Positions 9,806 to 20,332 of a stretch of DNA of 64,000 bases are shown one piece after another. Position 1 is the first letter of the stretch. The number at the start of each line of letters is the position of its first letter. The notes beneath the pieces were generated by a model. That model saw only the letters and a program-made list of their open reading frames with translations, had not been told where the DNA came from and searched no databases. The DNA comes from Rivihabitans pingtungensis (lineage in GTDB: Bacteria > Pseudomonadota > Gammaproteobacteria > Burkholderiales > Aquaspirillaceae), in assembly GCF_003201855.1 (NCBI RefSeq), contig NZ_QJKI01000009.1:1-64000 (forward strand), written 5' to 3'. A program made the translations under genes and the position numbers.

Positions 9806-9856
9806 CAAGCTACGGCTAGGTCACACAACAACACTAGGGCGTTTTGTTAGCTGCTC
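9806..9856. repeat. half copy of the dispersed repeat (B')
   Basis: TACGGCTAGGTCACACAACA, then a GCGTTTTGTTAGCTGCTC end, corresponding to the right half of copy A in the same orientation. The left half is missing. It lies 66 bases ahead of the chemoreceptor gene at 9922. Confidence 0.6.
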
Positions 9857-9921
9857 TTAAGCATGGCTAGCAGCTAGCACGCTACCCCGCCATCAAGCCT
9901 GATCCTCTCGGAAAATCAACT

Positions 9922-11241
9922 ATGTTCAATCAAAAACTGAAGCAGGAAATCAGCGCACTGCAAGCCCAACTTCAGGCGCTGACCGCTCAGGAAAGCGCGG
10001 TATCACGCGCCATGGCGATGATCCGCTTTGATCGCGATGGCAAGGTGGTCAACGCCAACCCATTATTTCTGCAAACCATGGGCTACAGCCTGGCCGATCT
10101 GCAAGGCAAGCCGCACAGCCAGCTGTGCTTTCCCGACTACGCCAATAGCGCGGATTACCGCGCCTTCTGGGATCGCCTGCGCCGGGGTGAGCCGTTCAGC
10201 GACCGGGTGCGCCGCCGCACTGCCGACGGCCGGGAAATCTGGCTGGAAGCCACCTACTGTCCGGTGCGCGATGCTCAGGGCCAAATTGAATCGTTCAGCA
10301 AATACGCCTCGGACATCACCGCCAGCGTGGAAGCCGAAGCGCACAACCAAGCCCGGCTGAACGCCATCAACCGCGCCATGGCGGTGATTGAATTCACCCC
10401 GGACGGCACGGTGCTGGACGCCAATGAGAATTTTCTGAATGTGCTGGGCTACCGGCTGGACGAAGTCAAAGGCCGCCATCATCGCCTGTTTTGCGACAAT
10501 GAATTTGCCCAATCGCCAGAATACCAGGCGCTATGGCGCCAGCTGGCACGCGGCGAGTATTACTCTGGCCAGATCAAGCGCCAGGCCAAAAACGGCGCGG
10601 TGCGCTGGCTGGAAGCCAGCTACAACCCGGTGTTTGCCCCGGACGGCAAGACGGTGATTGGCGTAGTCAAATTTGCCACCGACATGACTGAACGGGTGGA
10701 ATCGCAACGCCAGGAAAGCGAAAGTGCGCGCTTTGCCTACGAAGTGGCGCAAGAAACCGAAGCGCTGTCCAGCACCGGCGCCGACAATATCCGCAACAGC
10801 AGCGACGAAATCGCGCAAATGGCCGGCAGCATCGAAGAAGCCGGGCATAGCGTGCAGGCGCTGGGCGAGCGCTCGCAGCAAATCACCTCGATCGTGCAAA
10901 CCATCAAGGACATTGCCGACCAGACCAATCTGCTGGCCTTGAACGCCGCCATTGAAGCCGCCCGTGCTGGCGAAACCGGCCGTGGCTTTGCCGTGGTGGC
11001 CGACGAAGTGCGCAAACTGGCCGAACGCACTGCCGCCTCCACCGCTGAAATCAGCAAGATGGTGTCCGACATCCAGACGCAAACCCAGGTGGCGGTGCAC
11101 AATATGAGCGAAATCCGCGAGCAGGCCACGCAAAGCGTCAACCGCACCCGCGAAGCAGGCCAGACCATGGACCAGATCATGGAAGGCGCGCGCTCGGTGG
11201 TGAAAGCCATCAGCCAGTACGCCGCCGGCCAGCGCGCATGA
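9922..11241 (+). CDS. soluble PAS-PAS chemoreceptor (BdlA-like)
   Basis: 439 residues with no membrane segment or HAMP. A short coiled N-terminus (1-24) precedes two PAS domains with PAC regions (about 25-125 and 147-250); each has the [14 protein letters not shown] or [18 protein letters not shown] core and a WLEA(T/S)Y segment. The C-terminus is an MCP signalling hairpin with [19 protein letters not shown]. This domain order matches BdlA of Pseudomonas aeruginosa, which links energy or redox sensing to biofilm dispersal, and other cytoplasmic aerotaxis-type receptors. The signalling domain is short and ends soon after the hairpin. It overlaps the next gene by four bases (ATGA). Confidence 0.88.
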   Translation: MFNQKLKQEISALQAQLQALTAQESAVSRAMAMIRFDRDGKVVNANPLFLQTMGYSLADLQGKPHSQLCFPDYANSADYRAFWDRLRRGEPFSDRVRRRTADGREIWLEATYCPVRDAQGQIESFSKYASDITASVEAEAHNQARLNAINRAMAVIEFTPDGTVLDANENFLNVLGYRLDEVKGRHHRLFCDNEFAQSPEYQALWRQLARGEYYSGQIKRQAKNGAVRWLEASYNPVFAPDGKTVIGVVKFATDMTERVESQRQESESARFAYEVAQETEALSSTGADNIRNSSDEIAQMAGSIEEAGHSVQALGERSQQITSIVQTIKDIADQTNLLALNAAIEAARAGETGRGFAVVADEVRKLAERTAASTAEISKMVSDIQTQTQVAVHNMSEIREQATQSVNRTREAGQTMDQIMEGARSVVKAISQYAAGQRA

Positions 11242-11717
11242 GCGCCAGCCTGCGCCTGGCCACCCCGGCCGACATCCCGGCGCTGAGCGCCTTGCTCAGC
11301 GTGCTGTTTGCCCAGGAGGCCGACTTTCAGCCCGACCCGGCCAAACAAGCGGCCGGGCTGGAGCTGTTGTTTGCCCGCCAGCTGGGTGACATTCTGCTGG
11401 CGGAGGCCGATGGCGCGGTGCGCGGCATGGTGTCGCTGCTGTACACCGTCAGCACCGCGCTGGGCGGGCCAGTCGCCTGGCTGGAAGACATGGTGATCGA
11501 CCCGGCCTGGCGCAATGCCGGCCTGGGCGGCCTGCTGCTGGACGCCGCGCTGGCGCACGCCCAACAGCAAGGCTGTCTGCGCGTCACCCTGCTGACCGAC
11601 GCCGACAACCACGCCGCCCAGCGCTTTTATCAGGGGCGCGGCTTTAGCCCATCGGCCATGCAGCCCTGGCGGCGGGTGTTTGCAGCGCCGCCTGCACCTC
11701 ATCCAGAAAACGGCTGA
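11238..11717 (+). CDS. GNAT family N-acetyltransferase
   Basis: 159 residues. The acetyl-CoA motif A is visible as [19 protein letters not shown], followed by the [11 protein letters not shown] motif B. Small-molecule or protein acceptor unknown. Translation is coupled to the chemoreceptor by an ATGA overlap. The last 74 bases overlap the 3' end of the LysR gene on the other strand, so the two coding regions are truly convergent and overlapping. Confidence 0.85.
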   Translation: MSASLRLATPADIPALSALLSVLFAQEADFQPDPAKQAAGLELLFARQLGDILLAEADGAVRGMVSLLYTVSTALGGPVAWLEDMVIDPAWRNAGLGGLLLDAALAHAQQQGCLRVTLLTDADNHAAQRFYQGRGFSPSAMQPWRRVFAAPPAPHPENG

Positions 11718-12552
11718 CCTTGGGCGGGGTGAAGCGGCTGCGCGGCCAGGCCGCCCATACCGCATCGCGCAGGGTGTAACGCTCCAGCACCGGCATCAGC
11801 TCGCCGCGCGCCAGCGCCTCGTCCACATAGTAATCTGGCAATTGCACCAGCCCCATCCCCGCCAGCGCCGCCGCGCGCAGCGCCACGCCGCTATTGCAGC
11901 GCAAGGGCCCGCTGACATGCACCTCCCGCACCTGCCCGCTATCCAGAAAACGCCAGCTTTCCACCGTGCCCACCAGACAGGCGTGCTGGCGCAGCTCGGC
12001 CAGCGTCTGCGGCGCGCCGTGGCGGGCCAGATAGGCCGGCGAGGCGCACACATGGTGCACGCGCACCGCCAGCTCGCGCAGCATCAAGGAACTGCCGTCC
12101 ATCGGCCCCAGGCGAATCCCCAGATCAAAATTTTCCGCCACCAAATCCACCTTGCGGTTATCCAGATTCAGCTCGGCGCTGACCGCCGGGTGATGGGCCA
12201 GATACTGCAAGAGCAAGGGCGCAATCACCGTCTCGCCGTAATACACCGGCGCGGTCAGCCGCAAATGGCCGCTGGGGTGGGCCTGGCTGAGCGACAGCGC
12301 CTGCTCGGCGGCCAACAGGCCATCCAGCAGCGGCCGGCAGTGCTGGTAATACAACTGCCCGGCCTCGGTGACGCTGACCTGACGGGTGGTGCGATACAGC
12401 AAACGGGTGGCCAGCCGCGCTTCCAGCGCCGACACCTGGCGGCTGACCTGCGCCACCGACATGCCCAGCTTGCGCGCTGCGGCAGTAAAGCTGTGCTGCT
12501 CGGCCACGGTGACGAACTCAACCACGCCTTCCCAGGGCTGGATTGTTTCCAT
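11644..12552 (-). CDS. LysR family transcriptional regulator
   Basis: 302 residues. N-terminal winged helix-turn-helix (about 5-65; TAAARKLGMSVAQVSRQVSALE) and a C-terminal effector-binding domain, as in the CrgA/DsdC-like branch. It is divergent from adhC with a 125-base gap, which suggests but does not prove control of the formaldehyde genes. It ends inside the GNAT gene. Effector unknown. Confidence 0.88.
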   Translation of the reverse strand: METIQPWEGVVEFVTVAEQHSFTAAARKLGMSVAQVSRQVSALEARLATRLLYRTTRQVSVTEAGQLYYQHCRPLLDGLLAAEQALSLSQAHPSGHLRLTAPVYYGETVIAPLLLQYLAHHPAVSAELNLDNRKVDLVAENFDLGIRLGPMDGSSLMLRELAVRVHHVCASPAYLARHGAPQTLAELRQHACLVGTVESWRFLDSGQVREVHVSGPLRCNSGVALRAAALAGMGLVQLPDYYVDEALARGELMPVLERYTLRDAVWAAWPRSRFTPPKVSRFLDEVQAALQTPAARAAWPMG

Positions 12553-12575
12553 AGAGTAATAATGTCTTTCCGTAA

Positions 12576-13805
<1,230 letters not shown>

Positions 13806-13812
13806 GCCGCCA

Positions 13813-14661
13813 ATGAGCGCCACGCTTGAATTAGTGTCCAGCCAGCGCTGCTTTGGCGGCTGGCAGCGCCGCTTTCGCCACGCCAGCGCCAGCACCCGCT
13901 GCGAGATGACTTTTTCGGTGTACCTGCCGCCGCAGGCGCAGGCCGGCGCGCGCGTGCCGGCGCTGTACTGGCTGTCCGGGCTGACCTGCACCGACGAGAA
14001 TTTTTCCACCAAGGCCGGCGCCCAGCGCGCCGCCGCCGAGCTGGGGCTGGCGCTGGTCATCCCCGACACCAGCCCGCGCGGCGCGCACGTAGCCGACGCC
14101 GAGCGCTACGATCTGGGCCAGGGGGCCGGGTTTTACCTGAACGCCACGCAAGCGCCCTGGAGCGAGCACTACCGGATGGAAGACTATATCGTCGATGAGC
14201 TGCCGGCGCTGCTGGAAGCCGAACTGCCGATTGGCCCGCTGCGCGCCATCAGCGGCCACTCGATGGGCGGCCACGGCGCGCTGACCCTGGCCATGCGCCA
14301 CCCTGGCCGCTATGTCTCGGCGTCGGCCTTCGCCCCCATCGTCAATCCGGCCGACACCCCGTGGGGCCAGCAGGCGTTTGCCGCCTACTTGGGCGAGGCG
14401 CGCGAGGCCTGGTTGGCGCACGACGCCAGCCAACTGATGGCCACTGTGGCGCATCGTCTGCCCTTGCGGGTGGACCAAGGCGGCGGCGACAGCTTTTTGC
14501 CGGAACAGCTGCAACCCGACGTGCTGTGCGCCGCGGCCAAGGCGCATGGCTGGGCGCTGGATTACACCCTGCACCCGGACTACGACCACAGTTATTACTT
14601 CATCGCCAGCCTGATTGAGGCGCACCTGCGCTTTCATGCCGGGCATCTGGCCCGGGCTTGA
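13813..14661 (+). CDS. fghA: S-formylglutathione hydrolase
   Basis: Hydrolyses S-formylglutathione to formate and glutathione, the second step after adhC. 282 residues of alpha/beta-hydrolase fold (esterase D family) with the nucleophile elbow SGHSMGGHGAL, the N-terminal YWLSGLTCTDENF and the C-terminal HPDYDHSYYFIASLI carrying the catalytic histidine. Cotranscribed with adhC; a terminator follows. Confidence 0.96.
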   Translation: MSATLELVSSQRCFGGWQRRFRHASASTRCEMTFSVYLPPQAQAGARVPALYWLSGLTCTDENFSTKAGAQRAAAELGLALVIPDTSPRGAHVADAERYDLGQGAGFYLNATQAPWSEHYRMEDYIVDELPALLEAELPIGPLRAISGHSMGGHGALTLAMRHPGRYVSASAFAPIVNPADTPWGQQAFAAYLGEAREAWLAHDASQLMATVAHRLPLRVDQGGGDSFLPEQLQPDVLCAAAKAHGWALDYTLHPDYDHSYYFIASLIEAHLRFHAGHLARA

Positions 14662-14680
14662 GCCTGTACGGATGACAATC

Positions 14681-14707
14681 AACCGCCGGCTTGCCGGCGG
14701 TTTTTTT
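14681..14707. terminator. terminator between fghA and the convergent IclR gene
   Basis: AACCGCCGGC and GCCGGCGGTT form a tight stem with a seven-base T run on the plus strand. The T run overlaps the stop codon of the IclR gene, which comes the other way. Confidence 0.85.
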
Positions 14708-15485
14708 ATTGCCGCGCGCCCAACTCGCGCACCAAGGCCAACAACGGCGGGGCAATGCGTTCGCGCATGGCGCTTTCGGTAAACAAAAACGCCGGGCCGC
14801 TGGCGTTCAGGCTCATCCAGGGTTGGCCGGGGGCCAGCGGCGGCACGGGGGCGGCCACGGCGAACACTTCTGGCTGAAACTCGCCAAACGAGCTGCAATA
14901 GCCGCGCTGTTGATAATCCGCCAGCGCGGCGTCCAGGCTGGCGGCAATCTGCGGCCAGTCGGCGCCGTATTGCACCGCCAGCGCCGGCATCAGCGTGTTG
15001 CGCTCGGCCGCCGGCATGGCGGCCAGGTAGGCGCGGCCAATCGCCGTGGTGGCCAGCGGCACGCGCGAGCCCACGCTCAGTTGCACCGTCACCCGCGCGC
15101 GACTGCGCACGGTTTCCAGATACATCATGTCCAGCCCTTCGCGCACCGCCAGGCTGACCGACACGCCATGCGCCTCGGCAAATTGCTGCATTTTTGGCGC
15201 AATCACCCGGCGCGCGTCAAAGCTGGCCAGGGTGGCGGCGGACAATTCCAGCACCGCCAGGCCCAGTTGATAACGGCCACTGGCCGGGTCTTGATCCAGA
15301 TAACCCAGTTGCGTGAGCGTGTAGGTCAGCCGCGACACCGTGCTTTTGGGCAGGCCAGTGCGGCTGGCCAGGTCTTGATTGGACAATTGCGGCTCGCCGC
15401 CGCGAAACGCCGCCAGCACCGCCAGCCCGCGCGCCAGCGCGGTGACAAACAGGCGGTCCTTGCTTTCAGATTCTGTTGATTCCAT
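14706..15485 (-). CDS. IclR family transcriptional regulator
   Basis: 259 residues from the start MESTESESKD. An N-terminal winged HTH (about 15-75; LSNQDLASRTGLPKSTVSRL) precedes the IclR effector domain, which ends with LVRELGA. Divergent from gcdH, with two operator-like palindromes between them, so it is most likely the regulator of the glutarate/acyl-CoA genes. Whether it activates or represses cannot be seen. A longer reading frame upstream has no ribosome site or conserved sequence and was not used. Confidence 0.9.
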   Translation of the reverse strand: MESTESESKDRLFVTALARGLAVLAAFRGGEPQLSNQDLASRTGLPKSTVSRLTYTLTQLGYLDQDPASGRYQLGLAVLELSAATLASFDARRVIAPKMQQFAEAHGVSVSLAVREGLDMMYLETVRSRARVTVQLSVGSRVPLATTAIGRAYLAAMPAAERNTLMPALAVQYGADWPQIAASLDAALADYQQRGYCSSFGEFQPEVFAVAAPVPPLAPGQPWMSLNASGPAFLFTESAMRERIAPPLLALVRELGARQ

Positions 15486-15613
15486 AGGGTGTCCATACGT
15501 CGGGCGCGCTGTGTGGCGCGCGCAAAGTGACCATGGCGCAGGCTGACATCTGCCCGCGCACTTGGCCATGCGTCATCCTGCCACTTTACATCAGGCTAAG
15601 GTTTGGCTAAAGT

Positions 15614-15649
15614 GTTCTGCATTGTAGAACATTATTCCGCAAAGCGGAA
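15614..15649. promoter_or_regulatory. paired operator palindromes upstream of gcdH (probable IclR sites)
   Basis: GTTCTGCATTGTAGAAC (15614-15630) and TTCCGCAAAGCGGAA (15635-15649) are inverted repeats whose centres are 20 bases apart, two helical turns. They lie between the divergent IclR gene and gcdH, about 70-105 bases before the gcdH start. IclR proteins usually bind such sites as a pair of dimers. Confidence 0.6.
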
Positions 15650-15720
15650 CAACAACCACCCGATGCGCCAGCACACCCCGCCCGGCGCACCCGACCCGAC
15701 TGATTGCAAGGAGACCCGTC

Positions 15721-16902
15721 ATGTCCAATTCTCGCCCGGCGTTTCAATGGGACGATGCCCTGCTGCTGGATGCGCAACTCACTGAAGAAGAGCGCATGGT
15801 GCGCGACAGCGCCCGCGCCTACTGTCAGGACAAGCTGCTGCCGCGCGTGCTGACCGCCAACCGCGAAGAGCGCTTCGACCGCGAAATCATGAGCGAGATG
15901 GGCGAGCTGGGCCTCTTGGGCTGCACGCTGGACAACTGGGGCTGCGCCGGCCTGAGCCATGTGGCCTACGGCCTGGTGGCCCGCGAAGTCGAGCGGGTGG
16001 ATTCTGGCTATCGCTCGGCGATGAGCGTGCAAAGCTCGCTGGTGATGCATCCGATTTACGCCTACGGCACCGACGCCCAGCGCGACAAATACCTGCCCAA
16101 GCTGGCCACCGGCGAGTGGGTGGGCTGCTTTGGCCTGACCGAGCCGGACGCCGGCTCCGACCCGGCCGGCATGAAAACCCGCGCCCGCAAGGTGGACGGC
16201 GGCTGGACGCTGAACGGCAGCAAGATGTGGATCACCAACAGCCCGATTGCTGATGTGTGCGTGGTGTGGGCCAAGGACGACGAGGGCGAAATCCGTGGTT
16301 TTATTCTGGATCGCGGCATGCCGGGCCTGAGCATGCCGAAGATTCACGGCAAGTTCTCGTTGCGCGCGTCGATTACCGGTGAAATCGTCATGGACAATGT
16401 GTTTGTGCCGGACGACAACCTGCTGCCGAATGTCAAAGGCCTGAAAGGCCCGTTCGGCTGCCTGAACAAGGCCCGCTACGGCATCGCCTGGGGCGCCATG
16501 GGCGCGGCGGAATTCTGCTGGCACGCCGCCCGCCAGTACACGCTGGACCGCAAGCAATTCAACCGCCCGCTGGCTGCCACCCAATTGGTGCAACTGAAGC
16601 TGGCCAATATGCAGACCGAAATCACCCTGGGCCTGCAAGCCGCGCTGCGCGTGGGCCGGCTGATGGACGAAGGCCAGGCCGCGCCGGAAATGATCAGCCT
16701 GATCAAGCGCAATAACTGCGGCAAGGCGCTGGACATCGCCCGCGTCAGCCGCGACATGCACGGCGGCAACGGCATTGCCGACGAATTCCACGTCATCCGC
16801 CATGTGATGAACCTGGAAGCGGTGAACACCTATGAAGGCACGCACGATGTGCATGCGCTGATTCTGGGTCGGGCGCAGACCGGCATTCAGGCATTTGGCT
16901 AA
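15721..16902 (+). CDS. gcdH: glutaryl-CoA dehydrogenase
   Basis: FAD enzyme that oxidises and decarboxylates glutaryl-CoA to crotonyl-CoA, passing electrons to ETF. 393 residues in the acyl-CoA dehydrogenase fold: FAD/substrate segment [14 protein letters not shown], the [12 protein letters not shown] strand, and the C-terminal [20 protein letters not shown], whose glutamate is the catalytic base. A strong AAGGAG lies upstream. The glutaryl-CoA assignment rests on overall resemblance to GcdH and on the CoA-transferase and ETF-QO genes that follow. Confidence 0.92.
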   Translation: MSNSRPAFQWDDALLLDAQLTEEERMVRDSARAYCQDKLLPRVLTANREERFDREIMSEMGELGLLGCTLDNWGCAGLSHVAYGLVAREVERVDSGYRSAMSVQSSLVMHPIYAYGTDAQRDKYLPKLATGEWVGCFGLTEPDAGSDPAGMKTRARKVDGGWTLNGSKMWITNSPIADVCVVWAKDDEGEIRGFILDRGMPGLSMPKIHGKFSLRASITGEIVMDNVFVPDDNLLPNVKGLKGPFGCLNKARYGIAWGAMGAAEFCWHAARQYTLDRKQFNRPLAATQLVQLKLANMQTEITLGLQAALRVGRLMDEGQAAPEMISLIKRNNCGKALDIARVSRDMHGGNGIADEFHVIRHVMNLEAVNTYEGTHDVHALILGRAQTGIQAFG

Positions 16903-17014
16903 ACGCAGCGGCGCCGGTCAGCCGCCAGCGGATTAACCCGAGGCCCGGCCGCCCTTGCGCCGTCGGGCGTCAGCAAGATCATGCGCGGTCGAGGGAGTTC
17001 CCTCCATCATCTTT

Positions 17015-17046
17015 GCCCGGCCTGCCTCAGGTCCGGGCGTTTTTTT
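17015..17046 (+). terminator. probable terminator after gcdH
   Basis: GCCCGG and CCGGGC enclose an inner CCTG/CAGG stem and are followed by a T run and a second T run a few bases later. It lies about 110 bases after gcdH, so gcdH and the CoA-transferase may have separate promoters. Confidence 0.6.
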
Positions 17047-17085
17047 CGGTTTTTTTTGCGAGGCTCCCTCATCCCCCTTGGCTAA

Positions 17086-17184
17086 GAGTGGCGAACAAAA
17101 CTCAGCGCAGCGTTCCTGGCTAGGCGCACGACCGCAGACAGTACGGGCCGGGCAACAACGCCAGGAGGGTTTTATTAGCCACGC
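17086..17184. repeat. dispersed palindromic intergenic repeat, copy C
   Basis: About 100 bp in the orientation of copy A. It keeps ACAAAACTCAGCGCAGCG, CTAGGCGCACGACCGCAGAC and CAACAACGCCAGGAGGGTTT. The ends GTGGCGAACAAAA and TTTTATTAGCCAC remain partly complementary to each other but differ from the ends of copy A. It sits between gcdH and the CoA-transferase gene. Confidence 0.75.
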
Positions 17185-17232
17185 TAAAACAGACAACACG
17201 GAGCGGGTGAGTGAGTCTGAAGAGGAGTCACC

Positions 17233-18423
17233 ATGGCTGGAGCATTAGACGGCATCAAAGTGCTGGATTTGTCGCGGGTGCTGGCCGGGCCTTGGGCCAG
17301 CCAGTTGCTGGCGGATTTGGGCGCCACCGTCATCAAAGTAGAAAAACCCGGCGCCGGTGACGACACCCGCCACTGGGGCCCGCCCAATCTGCCGGATGGC
17401 ACCGCTGGGTATTTTCTGGCGGCCAACCGGGGCAAGCAGTCGATCACCGTGGACATCACCCAGCCGGAAGGGCGGGCGATTGTGCAGCAACTGGCCGCCG
17501 AAGCCGATGTGTTGCTGGAAAACTACAAAGTGGGCGGCCTGAAAAAATACGGGCTGGACTATCCCACCCTCAAGGCCATCAACCCGCGCCTGGTGTATTG
17601 CTCGATCACCGGCTTTGGCCAGACCGGCCCCTACGCCAGCCGCCCCGGCTACGACTACATTGTGCAGGGCATGAGTGGGCTGATGAGCATCACCGGCCCG
17701 GCCGACGGCGAGCCGCACAAGGTGGGCGTGGCCGTCACCGACCTATTTACTGGCCTGTACGCCAGCAACGCCATCTGCGCCGCCCTGCTGGCGCGCGAGC
17801 GCAGCGGTGAAGGCCAGGCGATTGATCTGGCGCTGTTTGACTGTGCGCTGGCCATGCTGGCCAATATCAATATGAACTGGCTGGTGGGCGGTGAAACCCC
17901 GCCGCGCCTGGGCAATGCCCACCCGAACATCGTGCCGTACCAGGTGTTCGCCACTTCCGATGGCCATTTTATTCTGGCCTGCGGCAATGACAGCCAGTTT
18001 GCCCGCATTGCCGAGCTGTGCGGCCATGCCGAATGGGCCGCCGACCCGCGCTTTGCCCGCAACGCCGACCGCGTGGCGCATCGCGCCGAGCTGGTGCCGC
18101 TATTGGCCGAGGTGTTTGTCACCCGCACCCGCGATGAATGGCTGGCCGCGCTGGACGCTGCCGGCGTGCCCAATGGCCCGATCAATACCGTCGACCAGGC
18201 GTTTGCCGATCCGCAAATCGTCGCGCGCGGCATGCGGCTGGATTTGCCGGATGCTCAGGGCGCGCCCGTGCCGCAGGTGGCGTGCCCGATTCAACTGTCC
18301 GGCACGCCAGTGGTGTACCATGCCGCCCCACCAGCCTTGGGGCAACACACCGAGGTGGTGTTGACGACCCTGGGGAAAAGCGCCGAAGAGATTGCCCAAC
18401 TGCGGCAAAACGGCGTGGTGTAG
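17233..18423 (+). CDS. CaiB/BaiF (class III) CoA-transferase, probably succinyl-CoA:glutarate type
   Basis: 396 residues. The N-terminus has DGIKVLDLSRVLAGPWASQ; the conserved catalytic aspartate is in VAVTDLFTGLYASNA; the TGFGQTGPYASRPGYDYI and SGEGQAIDLALFD segments are typical. Family members swap CoA between carboxylic acids. Next to gcdH, the likeliest job is to activate glutarate using succinyl-CoA, as in the human and pseudomonad pathways; other C4-C6 acids remain possible. GAGGAG precedes ATG 17233. Confidence 0.85.
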   Translation: MAGALDGIKVLDLSRVLAGPWASQLLADLGATVIKVEKPGAGDDTRHWGPPNLPDGTAGYFLAANRGKQSITVDITQPEGRAIVQQLAAEADVLLENYKVGGLKKYGLDYPTLKAINPRLVYCSITGFGQTGPYASRPGYDYIVQGMSGLMSITGPADGEPHKVGVAVTDLFTGLYASNAICAALLARERSGEGQAIDLALFDCALAMLANINMNWLVGGETPPRLGNAHPNIVPYQVFATSDGHFILACGNDSQFARIAELCGHAEWAADPRFARNADRVAHRAELVPLLAEVFVTRTRDEWLAALDAAGVPNGPINTVDQAFADPQIVARGMRLDLPDAQGAPVPQVACPIQLSGTPVVYHAAPPALGQHTEVVLTTLGKSAEEIAQLRQNGVV

Positions 18424-18540
18424 CCCGCGCGCCGCCACGGCGTGACATCCGGCGCGGCCGATGGCACGCGCCCACTTCCCCTGCGTCACCGGCAAGCTGT
18501 GGCATGCTTGCCGCACGAGGAACCCGGCTCGGGTCAAATT

Positions 18541-18556
18541 TCAAACGACCGTTTGA
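18541..18556. promoter_or_regulatory. PsrA/TetR-type operator upstream of ETF-QO gene
   Basis: TCAAACGACCGTTTGA is a perfect 7-2-7 inverted repeat about 85 bases before the ETF-QO start. It fits the CAAAC-N4-GTTTG type of site recognised by PsrA, a TetR-family fatty-acid regulator known to control acyl-CoA oxidation and ETF genes. The regulator itself is not in the window. Confidence 0.5.
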
Positions 18557-18637
18557 CCCGCCGGGCATTTGCATGCATGATTCGCGCAACACACCCTCAA
18601 AAAAACAGCTGTTGCGGCGGATGACAAGGAGACTGCG

Positions 18638-20272
18638 GTGGAACGCGAATATATGGAATACGATGTGGTGATTGTCGGCGGCGGCCCATCCGGACTGTCG
18701 GCGGCGATTCGCCTCAAGCAACTGGCCGAGCAACACGGCCGCGAACTCAGCGTTTGCCTGCTGGAAAAAGGCTCGGAAATCGGCGCCCATATTTTGTCTG
18801 GCGCCGTGCTGGAGCCCACCGCGCTCAATGAACTGATTCCCGACTGGAAAGACAAAGGCGCGCCGCTGAACACCCCGGCCGGCGAAGACCGCTTTTTGCA
18901 CCTGACCGAAACCGAGGCCACCCGTCTGCCCACGCCGCCGCAGATGAACAACCACGGCAACTACATCATCAGCCTGGGCAATTTCTGCCGCTGGCTGGGC
19001 GAGCAGGCCGAGGCGCTGGGCGTGGAAATCTATCCGGGCTTTGCCGCCGCCGAAGTGCTGTACCACGAAGATGGTTCGGTCAAGGGCGTGGCCACTGGCG
19101 ATATGGGCGTGGGCCGCGATGGCGAACCCACCGATGCGTATCAGCCGGGCATGGAGCTGTGGGCCAAGCAGACCATTTTTGCCGAAGGCTGTCGCGGCTC
19201 GCTGACCAAAACCCTGTTCGAGCGTTTTGACCTGCGCGCCGAGTGCGATGTGCAAACCTACGGCATCGGCATCAAAGAACTGTGGGAAGTCAAACCCGAG
19301 CATCACCAGCCGGGCAGCATCACCCACACCACTGGCTGGCCGATGGACAGCAAGACCTATGGCGGCTCTTTCCTGTATCACCTGGAAAACAACCAGGTGG
19401 TGGTCGGCTTTGTGATTGGCCTGGACTACGAAAACCCGCATCTGAGTCCGTACGACGAGTTCCAGCGCTTCAAAACCCACCCGGCCATCCGCAAGGTGTT
19501 CGAGGGCGGCCGGCGCATCAGCTACGGCGCGCGCGCCTTGTCTGAAGGCGGCATTCAGAGCCTGCCCAAGCTGACCTTTCCGGGCGGCGCGCTGGTGGGC
19601 GACACCGCCGGCTTTTTGAATGTGCCCAAGATCAAGGGCACGCACACGGCAATGAAATCCGGCATGCTGGCCGCCGAGTCGATTTTTGCCGCGCTGGGCG
19701 AAGACGCCCCGGTGCGCGAAATCAGCAGCTACACCACGGCGTTTCGCCATAGCTGGCTGTTTGACGAACTGTGGCGCGTGCGCAACATCCGCCCGTCTTT
19801 CCACTGGGGCTTCTGGCCGGCGCTGGTTTACTCGGCCATCGACACCTATGTGTTCAAGGGCAATGCGCCGTGGACGCTGCACCACAAGCGCGCCGACCAT
19901 GAGTGCCTGAAGCCGGCGGCAGACATGCCCAAGATTCAGTACCCGAAACCCGACGGCGTGCTGACCTTCGACAAGCTGTCCAGTGTGTTTATTTCCAACA
20001 CCAACCACAGCGAGGATCAGCCGATTCACCTGCGGCTGAAAAACCCGAATACGCCGATTCAGGTCAATCTGGCCCAGTACGACGCGCCCGAACAGCGCTA
20101 CTGCCCGGCCGGGGTGTACGAGATTGTCCGCGAGGGCGACACCGCGCCGCGCTTGCAGATCAACGCCCAGAACTGCGTGCACTGCAAGACCTGCGACATC
20201 AAAGACCCTACCCAGAACATCACCTGGAGCACGCCGGAAGGCGGCGGCGGGCCGAACTACCCCAATATGTAA
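18638..20272 (+). CDS. etfD: electron transfer flavoprotein-ubiquinone oxidoreductase
   Basis: Membrane-associated FAD and 4Fe-4S enzyme that takes electrons from ETF and reduces ubiquinone. 544 residues: N-terminal FAD motif [27 protein letters not shown], a middle quinone-binding region, and a C-terminal cluster domain with the cysteines of CPAGVYE and [17 protein letters not shown]. The GTG start at 18638 is chosen because AAGGAG lies seven bases upstream; ATG 18653 is the alternative. It links acyl-CoA dehydrogenases such as gcdH to respiration. The etfAB genes are not in the window. Confidence 0.95.
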   Translation: MEREYMEYDVVIVGGGPSGLSAAIRLKQLAEQHGRELSVCLLEKGSEIGAHILSGAVLEPTALNELIPDWKDKGAPLNTPAGEDRFLHLTETEATRLPTPPQMNNHGNYIISLGNFCRWLGEQAEALGVEIYPGFAAAEVLYHEDGSVKGVATGDMGVGRDGEPTDAYQPGMELWAKQTIFAEGCRGSLTKTLFERFDLRAECDVQTYGIGIKELWEVKPEHHQPGSITHTTGWPMDSKTYGGSFLYHLENNQVVVGFVIGLDYENPHLSPYDEFQRFKTHPAIRKVFEGGRRISYGARALSEGGIQSLPKLTFPGGALVGDTAGFLNVPKIKGTHTAMKSGMLAAESIFAALGEDAPVREISSYTTAFRHSWLFDELWRVRNIRPSFHWGFWPALVYSAIDTYVFKGNAPWTLHHKRADHECLKPAADMPKIQYPKPDGVLTFDKLSSVFISNTNHSEDQPIHLRLKNPNTPIQVNLAQYDAPEQRYCPAGVYEIVREGDTAPRLQINAQNCVHCKTCDIKDPTQNITWSTPEGGGGPNYPNM

Positions 20273-20297
20273 AGTGCTGGGCGCATCGCCCCGTCAC

Positions 20298-20332
20298 ACC
20301 GCGCGCCCGGCCCTGCCGGCGCGCGGTTTTTT
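20298..20332 (+). terminator. rho-independent terminator after ETF-QO gene
   Basis: ACCGCGCGCC and GGCGCGCGGT form a ten-base stem with a T run, 25 bases after the stop codon. Confidence 0.85.

Noticed and set aside
18182..20182. 666-codon minus-strand frame opposite the ETF-QO gene
   Set aside because: Antisense to an obvious conserved flavoprotein and composed of repetitive His/Gln/Gly-rich residues.
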